From positions 682,001 to 746,000 of the forward strand of contig JAAVUU010000003.1 of the NCBI GenBank assembly GCA_018449595.1: 64,000 nucleotides of DNA, in the 5' to 3' direction. This document shows positions 16,348 through 25,830 of the stretch, one piece after another. The stretch's first letter is position 1, and each line of letters starts with the position of its first letter. The notes beneath the pieces are model-generated. The model was not told where the DNA came from. It saw only the letters and a list, made by a program, of their open reading frames with translations, and made no database searches. The DNA comes from Rhizobiales bacterium dw_265 (GTDB taxonomy: Bacteria; Pseudomonadota; Alphaproteobacteria; Micropepsales; Micropepsaceae). The translations under genes were made by a program, and so were the position numbers.

Positions 16348-16796
16348 GGTTCGAGATCGACAGGCGGCGTAGAGAACGCCGATTCTACGCCATAGCGACC
16401 TAAGGCGCTCTGCGGCTTCTCCACTGCGGCGAGCCCACTCTATCGGAATGGATGGAATTGGATAGAAATTCGGCCGGTCTTCATTTCCTGGAGCCGCTAT
16501 ATCGTGACCGAGGTCGAACCGGAGGCCGTCCTGTCGGCGGCCGACGATCAGGTGTCCGCTCCCAAAATGCGAGTAGTCGCTTCGGCGCCTGCGTTCACGA
16601 TCATGCGCGATCGGTTCCGGCACGCTTTTCTTCCGGTATTTTCCAGACATTCGTGCTGCCGGGGCTGCGCCCTGGCAATGCGAGTATGCAACGTGAGCGA
16701 TGGCTCATATCGTTCCCATGGGCGGAATTGACACCGCGCCCCCGCCAAAACCGGGAAGCGCGAGGCGGCAACCGCGAAGCCGGGAGATTCGAACGC
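16348..16796. other. Intergenic, no gene recognised
   Basis: About 450 bp after the AraC gene. Short open frames on both strands have no family features. It must hold the promoter for the methyltransferase at 16797. Confidence 0.5.
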
Positions 16797-17555
16797 ATGA
16801 GACAGCGCGCAAAATACGGCATCGACGCGCCGCGAGTGGTTCGCGCGTACATTGTTTTCGGCATCTTGCTGGCATTGCCGGCGGTGATCGATCTCGCATG
16901 GCCCGGATCAAGTCTCATTCCCGTGCCGTGGAGTATCGGCGGCGCCTTGTTCGCGGCGCTTTTGCTTGCTTGGGCGGCCGTCATGCTCAAGTCGAGCCTT
17001 GTGGGTAAGATGCGGGTCCGTGACCGCCTGGTTGATGCGCTTGACCTTTCGGGAAGCGAACGCGTGCTAGATGCCGGATGCGGCCGGGGCTTAGCCCTGA
17101 TCGGGAGCGCGAAGAAACTCACCACGGGCAAGGCCGTCGGTATCGATCTTTGGGCCGGGCACCTTTCCGGCAACAATCCGGACGCGGCTCGGGCCAACGC
17201 GGTTGCGGAAGGCGTTGCCGACCGGGTCGAGGTCGAAACCGGGGATATCACACGGCTGCCCTTCTGCGACGCGGCGTTCGATGCCGTCATCTCGATGACC
17301 GTGATCCACAATATCCCTTCGCAAGAGGGGCGCGACCAGGCGGTGCGCGAAATCATCCGCGTGCTGAAGCCGGGCGGCCGCATCGCGATCTTCGATCTGA
17401 TGCACACGGCCCGTTATGCGGCAATATTGCGCCAGGCGGGTCTGTCGGTCGAGAGCCTGGGCGTCGATCTGCTGTGGCTTTGGCCCTGCCGCTCGTTATT
17501 TGCGCGCAAGCCGGAAGCCGGTGGTTCTCAAGGCCTGGTCACGGCGTCGTCATGA
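16797..17555 (+). CDS. Membrane-anchored class I SAM methyltransferase
   Basis: A 252-aa protein. Two hydrophobic segments (about 15-35 and 42-62) are followed by a methyltransferase domain: V-L-D-A-G-C-G-R-G near 86-94, G-I-D-L-W near 111, V-I-S-M-T-V-I-H-N-I-P near 159 and a L-K-P-G-G-R strand. It most resembles ubiE-type methyltransferases fused to a two-helix membrane anchor. The substrate is unknown. Its 3' end faces the TetR gene at 17580. Confidence 0.8.
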   Translation: MRQRAKYGIDAPRVVRAYIVFGILLALPAVIDLAWPGSSLIPVPWSIGGALFAALLLAWAAVMLKSSLVGKMRVRDRLVDALDLSGSERVLDAGCGRGLALIGSAKKLTTGKAVGIDLWAGHLSGNNPDAARANAVAEGVADRVEVETGDITRLPFCDAAFDAVISMTVIHNIPSQEGRDQAVREIIRVLKPGGRIAIFDLMHTARYAAILRQAGLSVESLGVDLLWLWPCRSLFARKPEAGGSQGLVTASS

Positions 17556-17579
17556 CCCCGCCGCCGGAATATTGCGACA

Positions 17580-18209
17580 TCAAACCGACGTCGGTTGCAG
17601 ATATCCAGATATGAAGCGTGTGGTTTCCTCGATGAGCGCCTCGGCGTCCCGCAGCATTTCGGTGTGGTATAGGACGGCCGAATGGGTCAGCGCCTCGATC
17701 GATGTCGCACACACAAATGCCGCCAGATCGAGGTCCCTGACACGCAATTCGTCGCGGCGGCTTTCGAGATAGTCCCGGAAGAGGGCGTAGCCTTCACGGT
17801 TGAGTGCTTCCACATTCTCCAGCCGCCCGACGCGCGGAATCTGCTCTGCAAGCACGCGATGTAGCCTGGGGTCGATGCGGTGGGCCTCGATGGCGAAGGC
17901 GACAAGCCTTCGCACGGCCCTTTCGATCGGCAGCGAAGCGATCTCGGTCAGTACCGTGCGCACACGCCGCATGATCTGGCGATTGTGCCGATCGATGACG
18001 GCGGCAACGAGCGCTTCCTTGGAAGGATAATATTGGTAAAGCGAGCCGATGCTCACGCCGGCCATGTCGGCGATCCGGTTGGTGCTGGCTTTGTCGTAAC
18101 CGTCACGGACCAGGATACGGGCGGTCGCATCGACAAGCGCATCGACGGTGACGCGCGATCGCGCCTGCGAGGCCTGCTTGCGTGGATTTGTAAGCGGTTT
18201 GCGCGCCAT
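17580..18209 (-). CDS. TetR/AcrR-family regulator
   Basis: A 209-aa TetR protein. The N-terminal HTH shows I-L-V-R-D-G-Y-D-K-A-S-T-N-R-I-A and G-V-S-I-G-S-L-Y-Q-Y-Y-P-S-K-E-A-L. The C-terminal ligand domain is helical. It is convergent with the methyltransferase and has no divergent partner, so its target is not obvious. Confidence 0.92.
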   Translation of the reverse strand: MARKPLTNPRKQASQARSRVTVDALVDATARILVRDGYDKASTNRIADMAGVSIGSLYQYYPSKEALVAAVIDRHNRQIMRRVRTVLTEIASLPIERAVRRLVAFAIEAHRIDPRLHRVLAEQIPRVGRLENVEALNREGYALFRDYLESRRDELRVRDLDLAAFVCATSIEALTHSAVLYHTEMLRDAEALIEETTRFISGYLQPTSV

Positions 18210-18528
18210 GTCCCGTGACCCGAAATGCTTGTGGAAGGCGAGCTATCGCTCATACCCTATCACCGGGCGATTTCGAATCAACAGGTAGACCCCTGTGCAT
18301 TATTCGGACACAGATTCATGGTGGCTCCGAATCGATCCTATCGGTAGCAAGCCCCGACCTCTAGTCGCTCATGGTGTCGACCGCATAGATCGATTTCAGA
18401 CGTTCGTTCACGCAGCGGCTTCCAATATCGGTAAGCGTTCCGCGTCATCGCTGAAATCCGTGGCAACGCAGTGGCGCAAAGGCTCTTGTCGCTATGCTCG
18501 AGATGTCGGGGCGAGCGAAGCGAAGGTC
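18210..18528. other. Intergenic, nothing recognised
   Basis: About 320 bp between a TetR start and the 3' end of an SDR gene. No gene, repeat or clear terminator seen. Confidence 0.4.
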
Positions 18529-19422
18529 TCAAGGGCCTTCGGGCAGGCCGACGAGTTCGGCACTGTCTCGCCACAGCTTGGTCTGAACGGCCTCGTCGCG
18601 TGCCATCGCGGAAGGGTCAGGCCATTGCAGCTCGCGCCGGACCTGCGAGGCGTAAAGCCGCCCCTGTGGAGGTGTGATCCGTCCCAACGCGAGGTCGGCG
18701 AGTAGATGCCCGCCACTCGCAATCGTGTTCAAGCGGCGGAATGCGCTCATGACGCGGGTGACGATCGAAAAGGGCAACCGGAACAGCGGCGACTGATTGC
18801 GCGTCAGCTTGGTCCCCGGCGTGAAGCCGGGATTGAAGGCGATGACACGGAGTCGTCGTTCGCGCGCAAAGTCCGAAGAAGCGAGGCTTTCGGCAGTGAG
18901 GATATTGCAGAGCTTGGAACTCGCATAAGCCCGCACCCCGGCGCGCAGACTTGGCGGATCGTTCGCTTCGACCTTCCCCTCGGCGAGCAGTCTGGCGTCG
19001 GCATGTTCGGGGGGCGCGACGGGATTGGTGTTGGGATCGTGGAGGTTACTCGTCGTGACGATCACGATTGCGCCGATCGAAAGGCATGGCATCAGCAGGC
19101 GGAGCAGCAGATAGTGCGCCAGATGGTTGGCGGCGAAGGTGGTTTCAAATCCATCCTTCGTGCGATGCTTGGCGTCGCCAAATTGCGTTCCGGCGTTCAG
19201 CACCAGAACGTCGATGCTGGTGTCACCAAGCGCTTCCCTTACCGCCACTGCAAATTCATGCACGCTGGCAAGGCTTGTAAGGTCCAGCCGGAGGAACTCC
19301 GCCCCGACCGGGGGCTTGCTGCGACCACCGGCGATCAGCCTCACATCCGGACCCGTCATCAAATCTTGCGCAGCGCCACGGCCGATACCCGTGCTTGCAC
19401 CCGTCATAACGATCGTTGTCAT
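18529..19422 (-). CDS. Short-chain dehydrogenase/reductase
   Basis: A 297-aa SDR. The cofactor motif T-G-A-S-T-G-I-G begins at residue 6, N-A-G is near 80, and the catalytic Y-A-S-S-K is near 170. Length and the L-A-H-Y-L-L-L-R segment resemble protochlorophyllide-reductase/retinol-dehydrogenase-like SDRs. The ATG at 19422 is used instead of 19446 because it places the beta-1 strand at the normal position. Divergent from a TetR gene, its likely regulator. Confidence 0.9.
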   Translation of the reverse strand: MTTIVMTGASTGIGRGAAQDLMTGPDVRLIAGGRSKPPVGAEFLRLDLTSLASVHEFAVAVREALGDTSIDVLVLNAGTQFGDAKHRTKDGFETTFAANHLAHYLLLRLLMPCLSIGAIVIVTTSNLHDPNTNPVAPPEHADARLLAEGKVEANDPPSLRAGVRAYASSKLCNILTAESLASSDFARERRLRVIAFNPGFTPGTKLTRNQSPLFRLPFSIVTRVMSAFRRLNTIASGGHLLADLALGRITPPQGRLYASQVRRELQWPDPSAMARDEAVQTKLWRDSAELVGLPEGP

Positions 19423-19507
19423 CGGCTGTCCTCGATCTTGCACCATGCCAACGACCTCGGCCTGACATCTTCAGGATTTGGCTCGGCTCAAGCTCAATCT
19501 GTAGACT

Positions 19508-19519
19508 GAGCGTTCGCTC
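19508..19519. promoter_or_regulatory. Candidate TetR operator
   Basis: GAGCG-TT-CGCTC inverted repeat between the divergent SDR and TetR genes, about 70 bp upstream of the TetR start. Position suggests an operator; the match is short. Confidence 0.4.
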
Positions 19520-19587
19520 TAAATATATGGGTGCTCGACGGAGAGGTCAACCTTTGTTAGATCAATCACTCTACTCTCGGGAATGCC

Positions 19588-20187
19588 ATGCGAACGATCC
19601 ACGCGGCCAAACATGACGAGCGGCGCGCCCAAATTTTGGCGGCTGCAGAGCGCTGTTTCGCGCGGCGCGGCTTTCATGGCGCCTCCATCGCCCAGATCTG
19701 CAAAGAAGCCAAGATCAGCCCCGGGCACCTATATCATTACTTTGGAAGCAAGGAGGAGATGATTACCGCTATTGCCGAGTCCGGCTTGGTCTATACGCAA
19801 GCGCGTGTGAAGCAATTCACCGAAAGCAAGACTGACGCGGTTTCGGCGACCGTTTCAGAGTTGGAGAATTTGAGAGACGCTCAGCGCCGCGCTGGACCGG
19901 GAGTTCTTCTGGATATCCTTGCCGAGGCCGCTCGTGACCCCCAAGTCGGCGGCATCCTTCAAGATGCGAGCAAAGGTATGCGCCTTCTGCTCGCGACTTT
20001 CTTCGAGGAAGCCCAAAAGGGTGGCGATATCGATCCCGACCTGGACCCTCAAATGTCCGCTGCGATCTTTATCAGTCTGATCGATGCGGGGAAGGCGCTG
20101 ACAGTACGCTACCCCGATCTCGACATGGATCGCTTTGGCAAGACAATGGAAACCATGCTGCGTAGGTTTCTCTCCCGGCAGAACTGA
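19588..20187 (+). CDS. TetR/AcrR-family regulator (BetI-like C-domain)
   Basis: A 199-aa TetR protein. The HTH region is A-R-R-G-F-H-G-A-S-I-A-Q-I-C and I-S-P-G-H-L-Y-H-Y-F-G-S-K-E-E-M. The C-terminal half (L-L-D-I-L-A-E-A-A-R-D-P) resembles the BetI group. It likely represses the divergent SDR. Confidence 0.92.
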   Translation: MRTIHAAKHDERRAQILAAAERCFARRGFHGASIAQICKEAKISPGHLYHYFGSKEEMITAIAESGLVYTQARVKQFTESKTDAVSATVSELENLRDAQRRAGPGVLLDILAEAARDPQVGGILQDASKGMRLLLATFFEEAQKGGDIDPDLDPQMSAAIFISLIDAGKALTVRYPDLDMDRFGKTMETMLRRFLSRQN

Positions 20188-20422
20188 TGCCTCCTGCTAT
20201 CGATTCACGCATGCCCTTGGCTGTGAAACGGAACTGGCAGCTCTCGCAAAACTCGGCCGAAAATCTGCCCGTGCGTTCGATGAGGCCGTCTAGCTGGCCA
20301 AGAAGCTACGGTTCAGTGAGGCTCTCGGTCGCCGTCCGGAGCTGCCTGAATCCCGCATAGCCTGACCTATTGACTGACCAAACACTCTTTTATATGGTCG
20401 ACGCTCCATTGGACGATCTGGC

Positions 20423-20989
20423 TTGGCAAGACCGAAAAGCGAGGACCGGCGTAATGCGATTATTGCGGCGGCAACCCATGTCATCGCGAACCACGGGCTA
20501 GCCGCGCCGACGGCGCTGATCGCCAAGGAGGCCGGTGTCTCCAACGGGTCCTTGTTTACCTACTTTGAGACCAAGGCGGATCTCCTGAATCAGCTCTACG
20601 TCGAACTGAAGACGGAGATGGCCGCAGCCGCCTTAGACGGCGTGCTTGTTGACCAGGATGTTCGCGATCAGATGGCCAGCATGTGGCGCGGGTGGCTTGG
20701 TTGGGCGATCGCCGATCCTGAAAAACGCCGGACACTTGCGCAGCTTGCGGTGTCAGACGAAATAACCCGGTCGAGCCGGGACGTCGGCAACCGCGCCATG
20801 GCCAAGGTCTCCGCAATCCTTGAGCGGAGTCGTGAGACTGGACCGATGCGCGCCGCACCGCTCGGTTTGGTCGTGGGTCTCATGAACGCCGCCGCGGACG
20901 CCACGGTCGATTTCATTGTCCGCGACCCGACGAACGCCGAGGCGCACAGCCGAGCAGGTTTCGAAGCCGTCTGGCGAATGATCGCTTAA
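20423..20989 (+). CDS. TetR/AcrR-family regulator, TTG start
   Basis: A 188-aa TetR protein beginning at a TTG (20423), which gives the family-typical A-R-P-K-S-E-D-R-R opening. The HTH shows V-I-A-N-H-G-L-A-A-P-T and V-S-N-G-S-L-F-T-Y-F-E-T-K-A-D-L. An SDR gene follows 43 bp downstream on the same strand, so they probably form a self-regulated operon. A TTGACT/TATATG promoter-like pair lies about 30-50 bp upstream. Confidence 0.88.
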   Translation: MARPKSEDRRNAIIAAATHVIANHGLAAPTALIAKEAGVSNGSLFTYFETKADLLNQLYVELKTEMAAAALDGVLVDQDVRDQMASMWRGWLGWAIADPEKRRTLAQLAVSDEITRSSRDVGNRAMAKVSAILERSRETGPMRAAPLGLVVGLMNAAADATVDFIVRDPTNAEAHSRAGFEAVWRMIA

Positions 20990-21032
20990 TTTTCATCCAT
21001 AAAAGACTGACTACTCAGACATTGGAGATTTC

Positions 21033-21941
21033 ATGAACCCGTCCAAAACCGACACTTACGTTGTCACCGGGCCGACATCGGGCATCGGACTCTGCGTAGC
21101 CATGGACCTCGCTGCGTATGGCACTTTGATCCTGGTAGGCCGAGATCACAGCAAGCTGGACGGCGTGCGAAAGCAGATCGAGCGGGCTGGCGGCAAGGCC
21201 TTCACGGTCGTCTGCGACCTTTCCGATCCGGCCAGTGTTCAGCGCGCCGCGCGAGAGATCATCGCCATTGGTCTGACGATCACCGGCGTACTCAACAATG
21301 CCGGCGTCATGCTCACGAAACCGGGCAAGAACGCTTTGGGCTGGGACCTCACCTTCGCGACCAACCACCTTGGTCCGTTCGCGCTGACGGAGGCGCTCGT
21401 CCCGCATCTACAGGATGGCGCAAACGTCCTCTTCGTCGCGTCGGGGGTCGAAGACCCGGAGCGGCCCCCGGTCAAGGTCATGGGCATGCGCGGCGGACGG
21501 TATATCTCGACAGAGGCGAGCGCGCGGGGCGAATGGCAACAGCCTGGATCCAGGATCACGGGCATGGACGCCTACGCGACGTCAAAGCAGTGCATCCTCG
21601 TTTCCGCCCTGGCGCTTTCCAGAGAATTACCCCGATTGCACATCAACGCCGTTGAGCCCGGCATCAATCCGGCGACCGGTCTCGGCGGTGCAAATGGATT
21701 AATGCGTTTCGTGTTTGGACAAATCATCACGCGGCTGCCGCCGTTCAACCGCTACAGAAATACGCCCGAGCGGGCGGCGCGCGTCATCACCACGATTCTG
21801 ACCAACAAGGCCGTCGGGACCGGCGTCTACTACGATCAAAAAGGTCGGCCGGCGAGGGGTTCGACGCTCGCGAGCGATCCAAAATTTCAGGATCGGGTGC
21901 TCGCGGAAACCCGCGCGTTTCTGTCCCTCACCGCTACTTGA
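21033..21941 (+). CDS. Short-chain dehydrogenase/reductase
   Basis: A 302-aa SDR. T-G-P-T-S-G-I-G is near residue 12, N-N-A-G-V near 89, and Y-A-T-S-K near 179. The dehydrogenase core is intact. It is similar in plan to the SDR at 18529 but not a close copy. The upstream TetR gene is probably its regulator. Confidence 0.9.
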   Translation: MNPSKTDTYVVTGPTSGIGLCVAMDLAAYGTLILVGRDHSKLDGVRKQIERAGGKAFTVVCDLSDPASVQRAAREIIAIGLTITGVLNNAGVMLTKPGKNALGWDLTFATNHLGPFALTEALVPHLQDGANVLFVASGVEDPERPPVKVMGMRGGRYISTEASARGEWQQPGSRITGMDAYATSKQCILVSALALSRELPRLHINAVEPGINPATGLGGANGLMRFVFGQIITRLPPFNRYRNTPERAARVITTILTNKAVGTGVYYDQKGRPARGSTLASDPKFQDRVLAETRAFLSLTAT

Positions 21942-22404
21942 AGCCCGGAGCCGAAAGGCGAGAGCGTTCGACATGATCGCGCTGGGTCATCAGTCTTCGC
22001 AGGCGGCGGACAAACACAATTTCTCCTTCCCCCAAAGCGGAAGTTCGGCAGCCTTGTGCTCTGCCGATTGCCGACAAGGTTTTAAGGCCGCGATTCTGAC
22101 AATGGCGCGTTTGACGCGGCTAAGTTCGCCTGCCCAACAGTCCAGGGCGGGAAATGAAATAAGGTGTGCCTTTCGTCCATCCGCCAGCGCCGCCGCAGCC
22201 CGTTGGTTCTATCTTTGTCCGCCTCGCGTGGCTTCCTGACCATTTCTATGGCGTGCCCCCCTTTTTGAGTCAGGTTCTAAGCATGACGGTGCCGAAGAGA
22301 GTTTCGGCCGTTGCCTTGGTTGCCGTTAAGCCGGAACGGTATCTGTCGCAGACACTGCCAGCCCAAATGCACTCCTGGTGAGTAGTGGTGGCTAAGGCGA
22401 TCGC
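21942..22404. other. Intergenic, nothing recognised before the IS6 scar
   Basis: About 460 bp with no convincing gene. It ends at an IS6-type transposase start, so part of it may be IS end sequence, but no matching inverted repeat could be assigned. Confidence 0.35.
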
Positions 22405-22497
22405 ATGACCCGCAAATCCAAACCCGAGAACCCGTTCCGCTGGTTCGATTCCTCATCCGAAGTGATCCAGCTTATGGTGATGCTGTACGTCCGCTAG
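22405..22497 (+). mobile_element. IS6-family transposase N-terminal fragment
   Basis: A 30-codon frame reading K-P-E-N-P-F-R-W-F-D-S-S and then V-I-Q-L-M-V-M-L-Y-V-R, the start of IS6/IS26-type transposases, which normally run about 240 aa. It stops at TAG right where the family continues, and the TetR gene stop is 7 bp away. It is an insertion or deletion scar. Confidence 0.75.
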
Positions 22498-22504
22498 GCG
22501 TTTC

Positions 22505-23119
22505 TCACCCCGCCATCATCGCAGCTTTCGTCATGCGTACGAGACGCTCGATATGCGTGACGTCCGAGCATCCTGCGGTAACCGCGAGCCGCCAGTAAAG
22601 CGGCCCCACCAGGAAATCTAGGATCGTCTCTCGATCCACCGTCGGGGCAAGCTCGCCACGCGCAATAGCGCGCTCGACGATCAGTTGGACACGATCGCGG
22701 CGCGCCTGCTGGAACGGGCGGATCGCGGCTTCGAGCGCCGGCTCGCGTCCGATCTCGGCATGAAGATCAGCCAGTATCCGGCGGATCATGCGATGGCGCA
22801 ATACGCGCCGAAACGCGAGCAGCACCGCCCGTATATCCGCTTCCAGCGAACCCTTGTCTCCAGTGTCGGTGAGCGTCAAGCCGACGCGCGGGAGGAGGTC
22901 GCTCGCCATGGCCGCCTTGGACGGCCAGCGCCGGTAGAGCGCAGCCTTGCCAACGCCTGCCGCCTTGGCCACGCGCTCAAGGCTGAGCGCCGCATAGCCG
23001 ACCCGCGACCATTCGGAGAAGAACGAACGGGAGAGCGCGTCCGTCACCTGCACCCGCATCACCGCCGCCCCGCTCGGCCGGCGCGGCGAATGATTATCGT
23101 CGGAACGGTTGCGTTTCAT
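22505..23119 (-). CDS. TetR/AcrR-family regulator
   Basis: A 204-aa TetR protein with HTH L-S-L-E-R-V-A-K-A-A-G-V-G-K-A-A-L-Y-R-R-W and a C-terminal domain of the TetR_C_16 type (L-R-H-R-M-I-R-R-I-L-A-D). Its 3' end abuts the IS6 scar but appears complete. It is divergent from the hydrolase at 23386, with a palindrome between them. Confidence 0.9.
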   Translation of the reverse strand: MKRNRSDDNHSPRRPSGAAVMRVQVTDALSRSFFSEWSRVGYAALSLERVAKAAGVGKAALYRRWPSKAAMASDLLPRVGLTLTDTGDKGSLEADIRAVLLAFRRVLRHRMIRRILADLHAEIGREPALEAAIRPFQQARRDRVQLIVERAIARGELAPTVDRETILDFLVGPLYWRLAVTAGCSDVTHIERLVRMTKAAMMAG

Positions 23120-23140
23120 CGAAAACGTCCCTAAGTTGGT

Positions 23141-23158
23141 TGGAACGATAGCGTTCCA
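23141..23158. promoter_or_regulatory. Candidate TetR operator
   Basis: TGGAACG-ATAG-CGTTCCA, a perfect 7-bp inverted repeat 22 bp upstream of the TetR start, between it and the divergent hydrolase. It is a likely autoregulatory site. Confidence 0.6.
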
Positions 23159-23385
23159 CTCATGACTTAGAGCATGAACGACCTGGTGAAAAGCTTCTCG
23201 ACCCGGTTCTCGGCGAGCATCTCCGTTGCGGCGCGACGAGCATCGTCGGAGTCGAGACTGCCGCGATGCGGATGGTGACGGTGAGGTCGGCTCCGCAAGC
23301 CCCGAAGTGAGTAGATTTCGCCCCCTGGCCGCTCCTCCGATGTCGGTAGGTTGCGGCCGCTAGAACCGACGGACTGGAGAAGGCA

Positions 23386-24588
23386 ATGAAGGTCGCATTC
23401 AAAGATGAGTCGTTTGCATTCGAATTCGTTCGCAACCTGGGCTTCGCCTACTACGGAGGCTCGGACATCGGCGAGATGATGGCTGCCGCCGCACGGATCA
23501 AGGAAGGTGATTTCGAGAGCTGGTTCACGGAATGGGACAAGCTGGCGCGCCGGATTTTGTCGCGTGCGGATGCCAGCTTGGATGCAGGTCACCTGGAAAG
23601 CGCCCGCGAAGGATACCTGCGCGCGTCCACCTACTTTCGGACAGCCGAGTTCTATCTCCATGGCGATCCTGCAGACCCCCGCATTCTTTCGGAGTCCAGG
23701 GCGTCGCAAAAGGCTTACGCCAAAGCGGCGAAGCTCACCGGCCCAACCTGGGAGCCGGTGGAAATTCCCTACGAGGGCACCACGCTGCCCGGATATTTCT
23801 ACAAGGTCGACAATTCCGGCCAGCCGCGTCCCACACTGATCTTCCACGGTGGATTCGACTCGAGTCTTGAGGAGCTTTTCTATTTCGGCGCCGCAGCGGC
23901 GGTGCGGCGCGGCTATAACTGCCTGACCTTTGACGGCCCGGGACAGGGGGCGCCGATCCGTAAGCAACATCTCCATTTCCGGTATGACTGGGAAGCGGTG
24001 GTGACGCCTGCCGTGGACTATGCCCTGACTAGGCCGGATGTCGACGGAGACCACTTAGCACTCATGGGCATGAGCATGGGAGGCTATCTCGCTGCTCGTG
24101 CCGCGGCTTTCGAGCATAGGTTTCGCGCGGCTATCTTCTTTGACGGCATGTACGACTTTCGGGGTCTGCTGCCAAAAGAGGCTGTCGCCGCTCTCGACGC
24201 GGGCGACACGGTGCAGTGCGAGAATATCATTCAAGAAGGCATAGAGAACAGTACGGCCCTGCGCTGGGCCGTACCACAGGGTGTGTGGTCGTTTGGGGCT
24301 TCAGGTATCGCTGATTTCATTACCAAAACGAAGCCATACTCGATGGATGGTATCGCCCAACAGATTCAATGCCCTTGCTTGGTCATGGACGCTGAAGGCG
24401 ACCAGTTCTCCCACGGTCAGCCGCAGAAAATCTACGATGCATTGCAATGTCCTAAGCAACTTGTCCGATTTACCAGCGAAGATGGAGCCGAGAATCACTG
24501 CCAGTCTGGCGCCTTGGCTTACAAGGACGAAGTCGTCTTCAACTGGCTGGATGAAACGCTCGATCTGCACGACGGACGGAAAGGTTGA
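23386..24588 (+). CDS. Alpha/beta hydrolase (FrsA/DUF1100-like)
   Basis: A 400-aa hydrolase with an N-terminal helical part (1-120) and a C-terminal alpha/beta-hydrolase domain. The oxyanion H-G-G-F-D is near 155, the nucleophile elbow G-M-S-M-G-G near 233, a D in M-D-A-E-G-D near 330 and the histidine in A-E-N-H-C near 365. The layout matches esterases or C-C-bond hydrolases such as 2,6-dihydroxypseudooxynicotine hydrolase. The substrate is unknown. The divergent TetR may control it. Confidence 0.85.
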   Translation: MKVAFKDESFAFEFVRNLGFAYYGGSDIGEMMAAAARIKEGDFESWFTEWDKLARRILSRADASLDAGHLESAREGYLRASTYFRTAEFYLHGDPADPRILSESRASQKAYAKAAKLTGPTWEPVEIPYEGTTLPGYFYKVDNSGQPRPTLIFHGGFDSSLEELFYFGAAAAVRRGYNCLTFDGPGQGAPIRKQHLHFRYDWEAVVTPAVDYALTRPDVDGDHLALMGMSMGGYLAARAAAFEHRFRAAIFFDGMYDFRGLLPKEAVAALDAGDTVQCENIIQEGIENSTALRWAVPQGVWSFGASGIADFITKTKPYSMDGIAQQIQCPCLVMDAEGDQFSHGQPQKIYDALQCPKQLVRFTSEDGAENHCQSGALAYKDEVVFNWLDETLDLHDGRKG

Positions 24589-24672
24589 TTGGAAACTCTC
24601 CGTTCAGCCACAATGCCCTGGTGTTTGAAAACGGACGCGGGAAGCGACAGATATCCTCGGCGGTCCACGGGC

Positions 24673-25044
24673 TCACAAGCCGGACATCCCGTTGGCATCG
24701 TATCGTTGCTGACTGGCAGTTACTTCTTCCATGTGGGTTTCCGCCCAGATTCGCAGGGCGTCCAAGGTGGCGGCGAGCGTCTGTCCGAGGGGGGTGATGG
24801 CGTATTCGACCGTCACGGGCACCGTCGCAATCGCCTTGCGGCTCACCAGCCCGTCTCGCTCCAGAGACTTGAGGGTCTGCGATAGCATTTTTTGAGAAAT
24901 GCCCTCAATGGCCCGACGTAACTGGTTGAAGCGCACGGGGGCGCCGATCAACAACCCCAGCACCAGGACGGCCCATTTGTCGGCGACACGGTCGAGAATC
25001 ATCCGTGTCGGACAGTTGCTGGCGTATGGGTTGTGAACAAGCAT
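24673..25044 (-). CDS. HxlR-family winged-helix regulator
   Basis: A 123-aa HxlR protein. C-P-T-R-M-I-L-D-R-V-A-D-K-W-A near residue 10-25 is the hallmark opening, followed by the winged helix (R-F-N-Q-L-R-R-A-I-E-G-I-S-Q-K-M-L). It carries a cysteine, as do redox- or aldehyde-sensing members. Divergent from the NmrA-like oxidoreductase, its likely target. Confidence 0.92.
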   Translation of the reverse strand: MLVHNPYASNCPTRMILDRVADKWAVLVLGLLIGAPVRFNQLRRAIEGISQKMLSQTLKSLERDGLVSRKAIATVPVTVEYAITPLGQTLAATLDALRIWAETHMEEVTASQQRYDANGMSGL

Positions 25045-25147
25045 GGCGGTTTCCTCGACGTAACCAAGTAAGGCTAAGGTGCCTTCTTCACACCAACCCC
25101 GTCAATGGATATCTAGTCACCATTGGAAACCACATGAGGAATTTACG

Positions 25148-25771
25148 ATGCATGTCGCTTTGATAGGGGCCACCGGGAATGCTGGGTCGCGAATCCTGGC
25201 CGAACTCGTCCGCCGCGGGCACTCCGTCACCGCGATCGTGCGCAACGTGGCCCGGGTACCCGCGTCACCCGGCGTAAAGGCCAAGTCCGGCGATGTCTTG
25301 GATGAGGCTGGCCTCGCCGTCCTTCTCAAAGGCCACGACGTGGTCATCAGCTCCGTGCATTTCGCGACGAGCGATCCGGCAAAGTTGGTCGCGGCAGTGC
25401 GGGCATCCGGTGTGCCGCGTTACCTCGTCGTGGGCGGCGCCGGCAGTCTCGAGGTCGCGCTGGGTACGTTCTCACTGGGCCTGAAACTCATCGATGCACC
25501 GAGCTTCCCAGAGGCATACAAGCAAGAGGCGGCAGCAGGATGCACATTTCTGAACCTGCTGCGTGCTGAGACCGATCTGGACTGGACGTTTCTGTCGCCA
25601 TCCGCGATGTTCGTTCCCGGCGAGCGAACCGGAAAATTCCGCCTCGGCACTGACCTGCTTCTATCGAACGAGCAAGGCAGCAGCATCTCCTTCGAGGACT
25701 ACGCCAGCGCACTGGTTGACGAGCTGGAAAATCCGGCACACGCGCGCAAGCGTTTCACTGTTGGATACTGA
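25148..25771 (+). CDS. NAD(P)-binding NmrA-like oxidoreductase
   Basis: A 207-aa atypical SDR. It opens with G-A-T-G-N-A-G (8-14) and has V-V-G-G-A-G-S-L at about 95. The catalytic Tyr/Lys pair of classical SDRs is absent. Relatives include NAD(P)H quinone reductase-like YtfG/NmrA proteins. The ATG at 25148 has a GAGGAA site. It pairs with the divergent HxlR gene, a common arrangement. Confidence 0.88.
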   Translation: MHVALIGATGNAGSRILAELVRRGHSVTAIVRNVARVPASPGVKAKSGDVLDEAGLAVLLKGHDVVISSVHFATSDPAKLVAAVRASGVPRYLVVGGAGSLEVALGTFSLGLKLIDAPSFPEAYKQEAAAGCTFLNLLRAETDLDWTFLSPSAMFVPGERTGKFRLGTDLLLSNEQGSSISFEDYASALVDELENPAHARKRFTVGY

Positions 25772-25830
25772 ACTTCGGCGCACGGAACGAGGCCGATCTG
25801 GATCGGAACGGCACAACCTGCCTGATCCCA

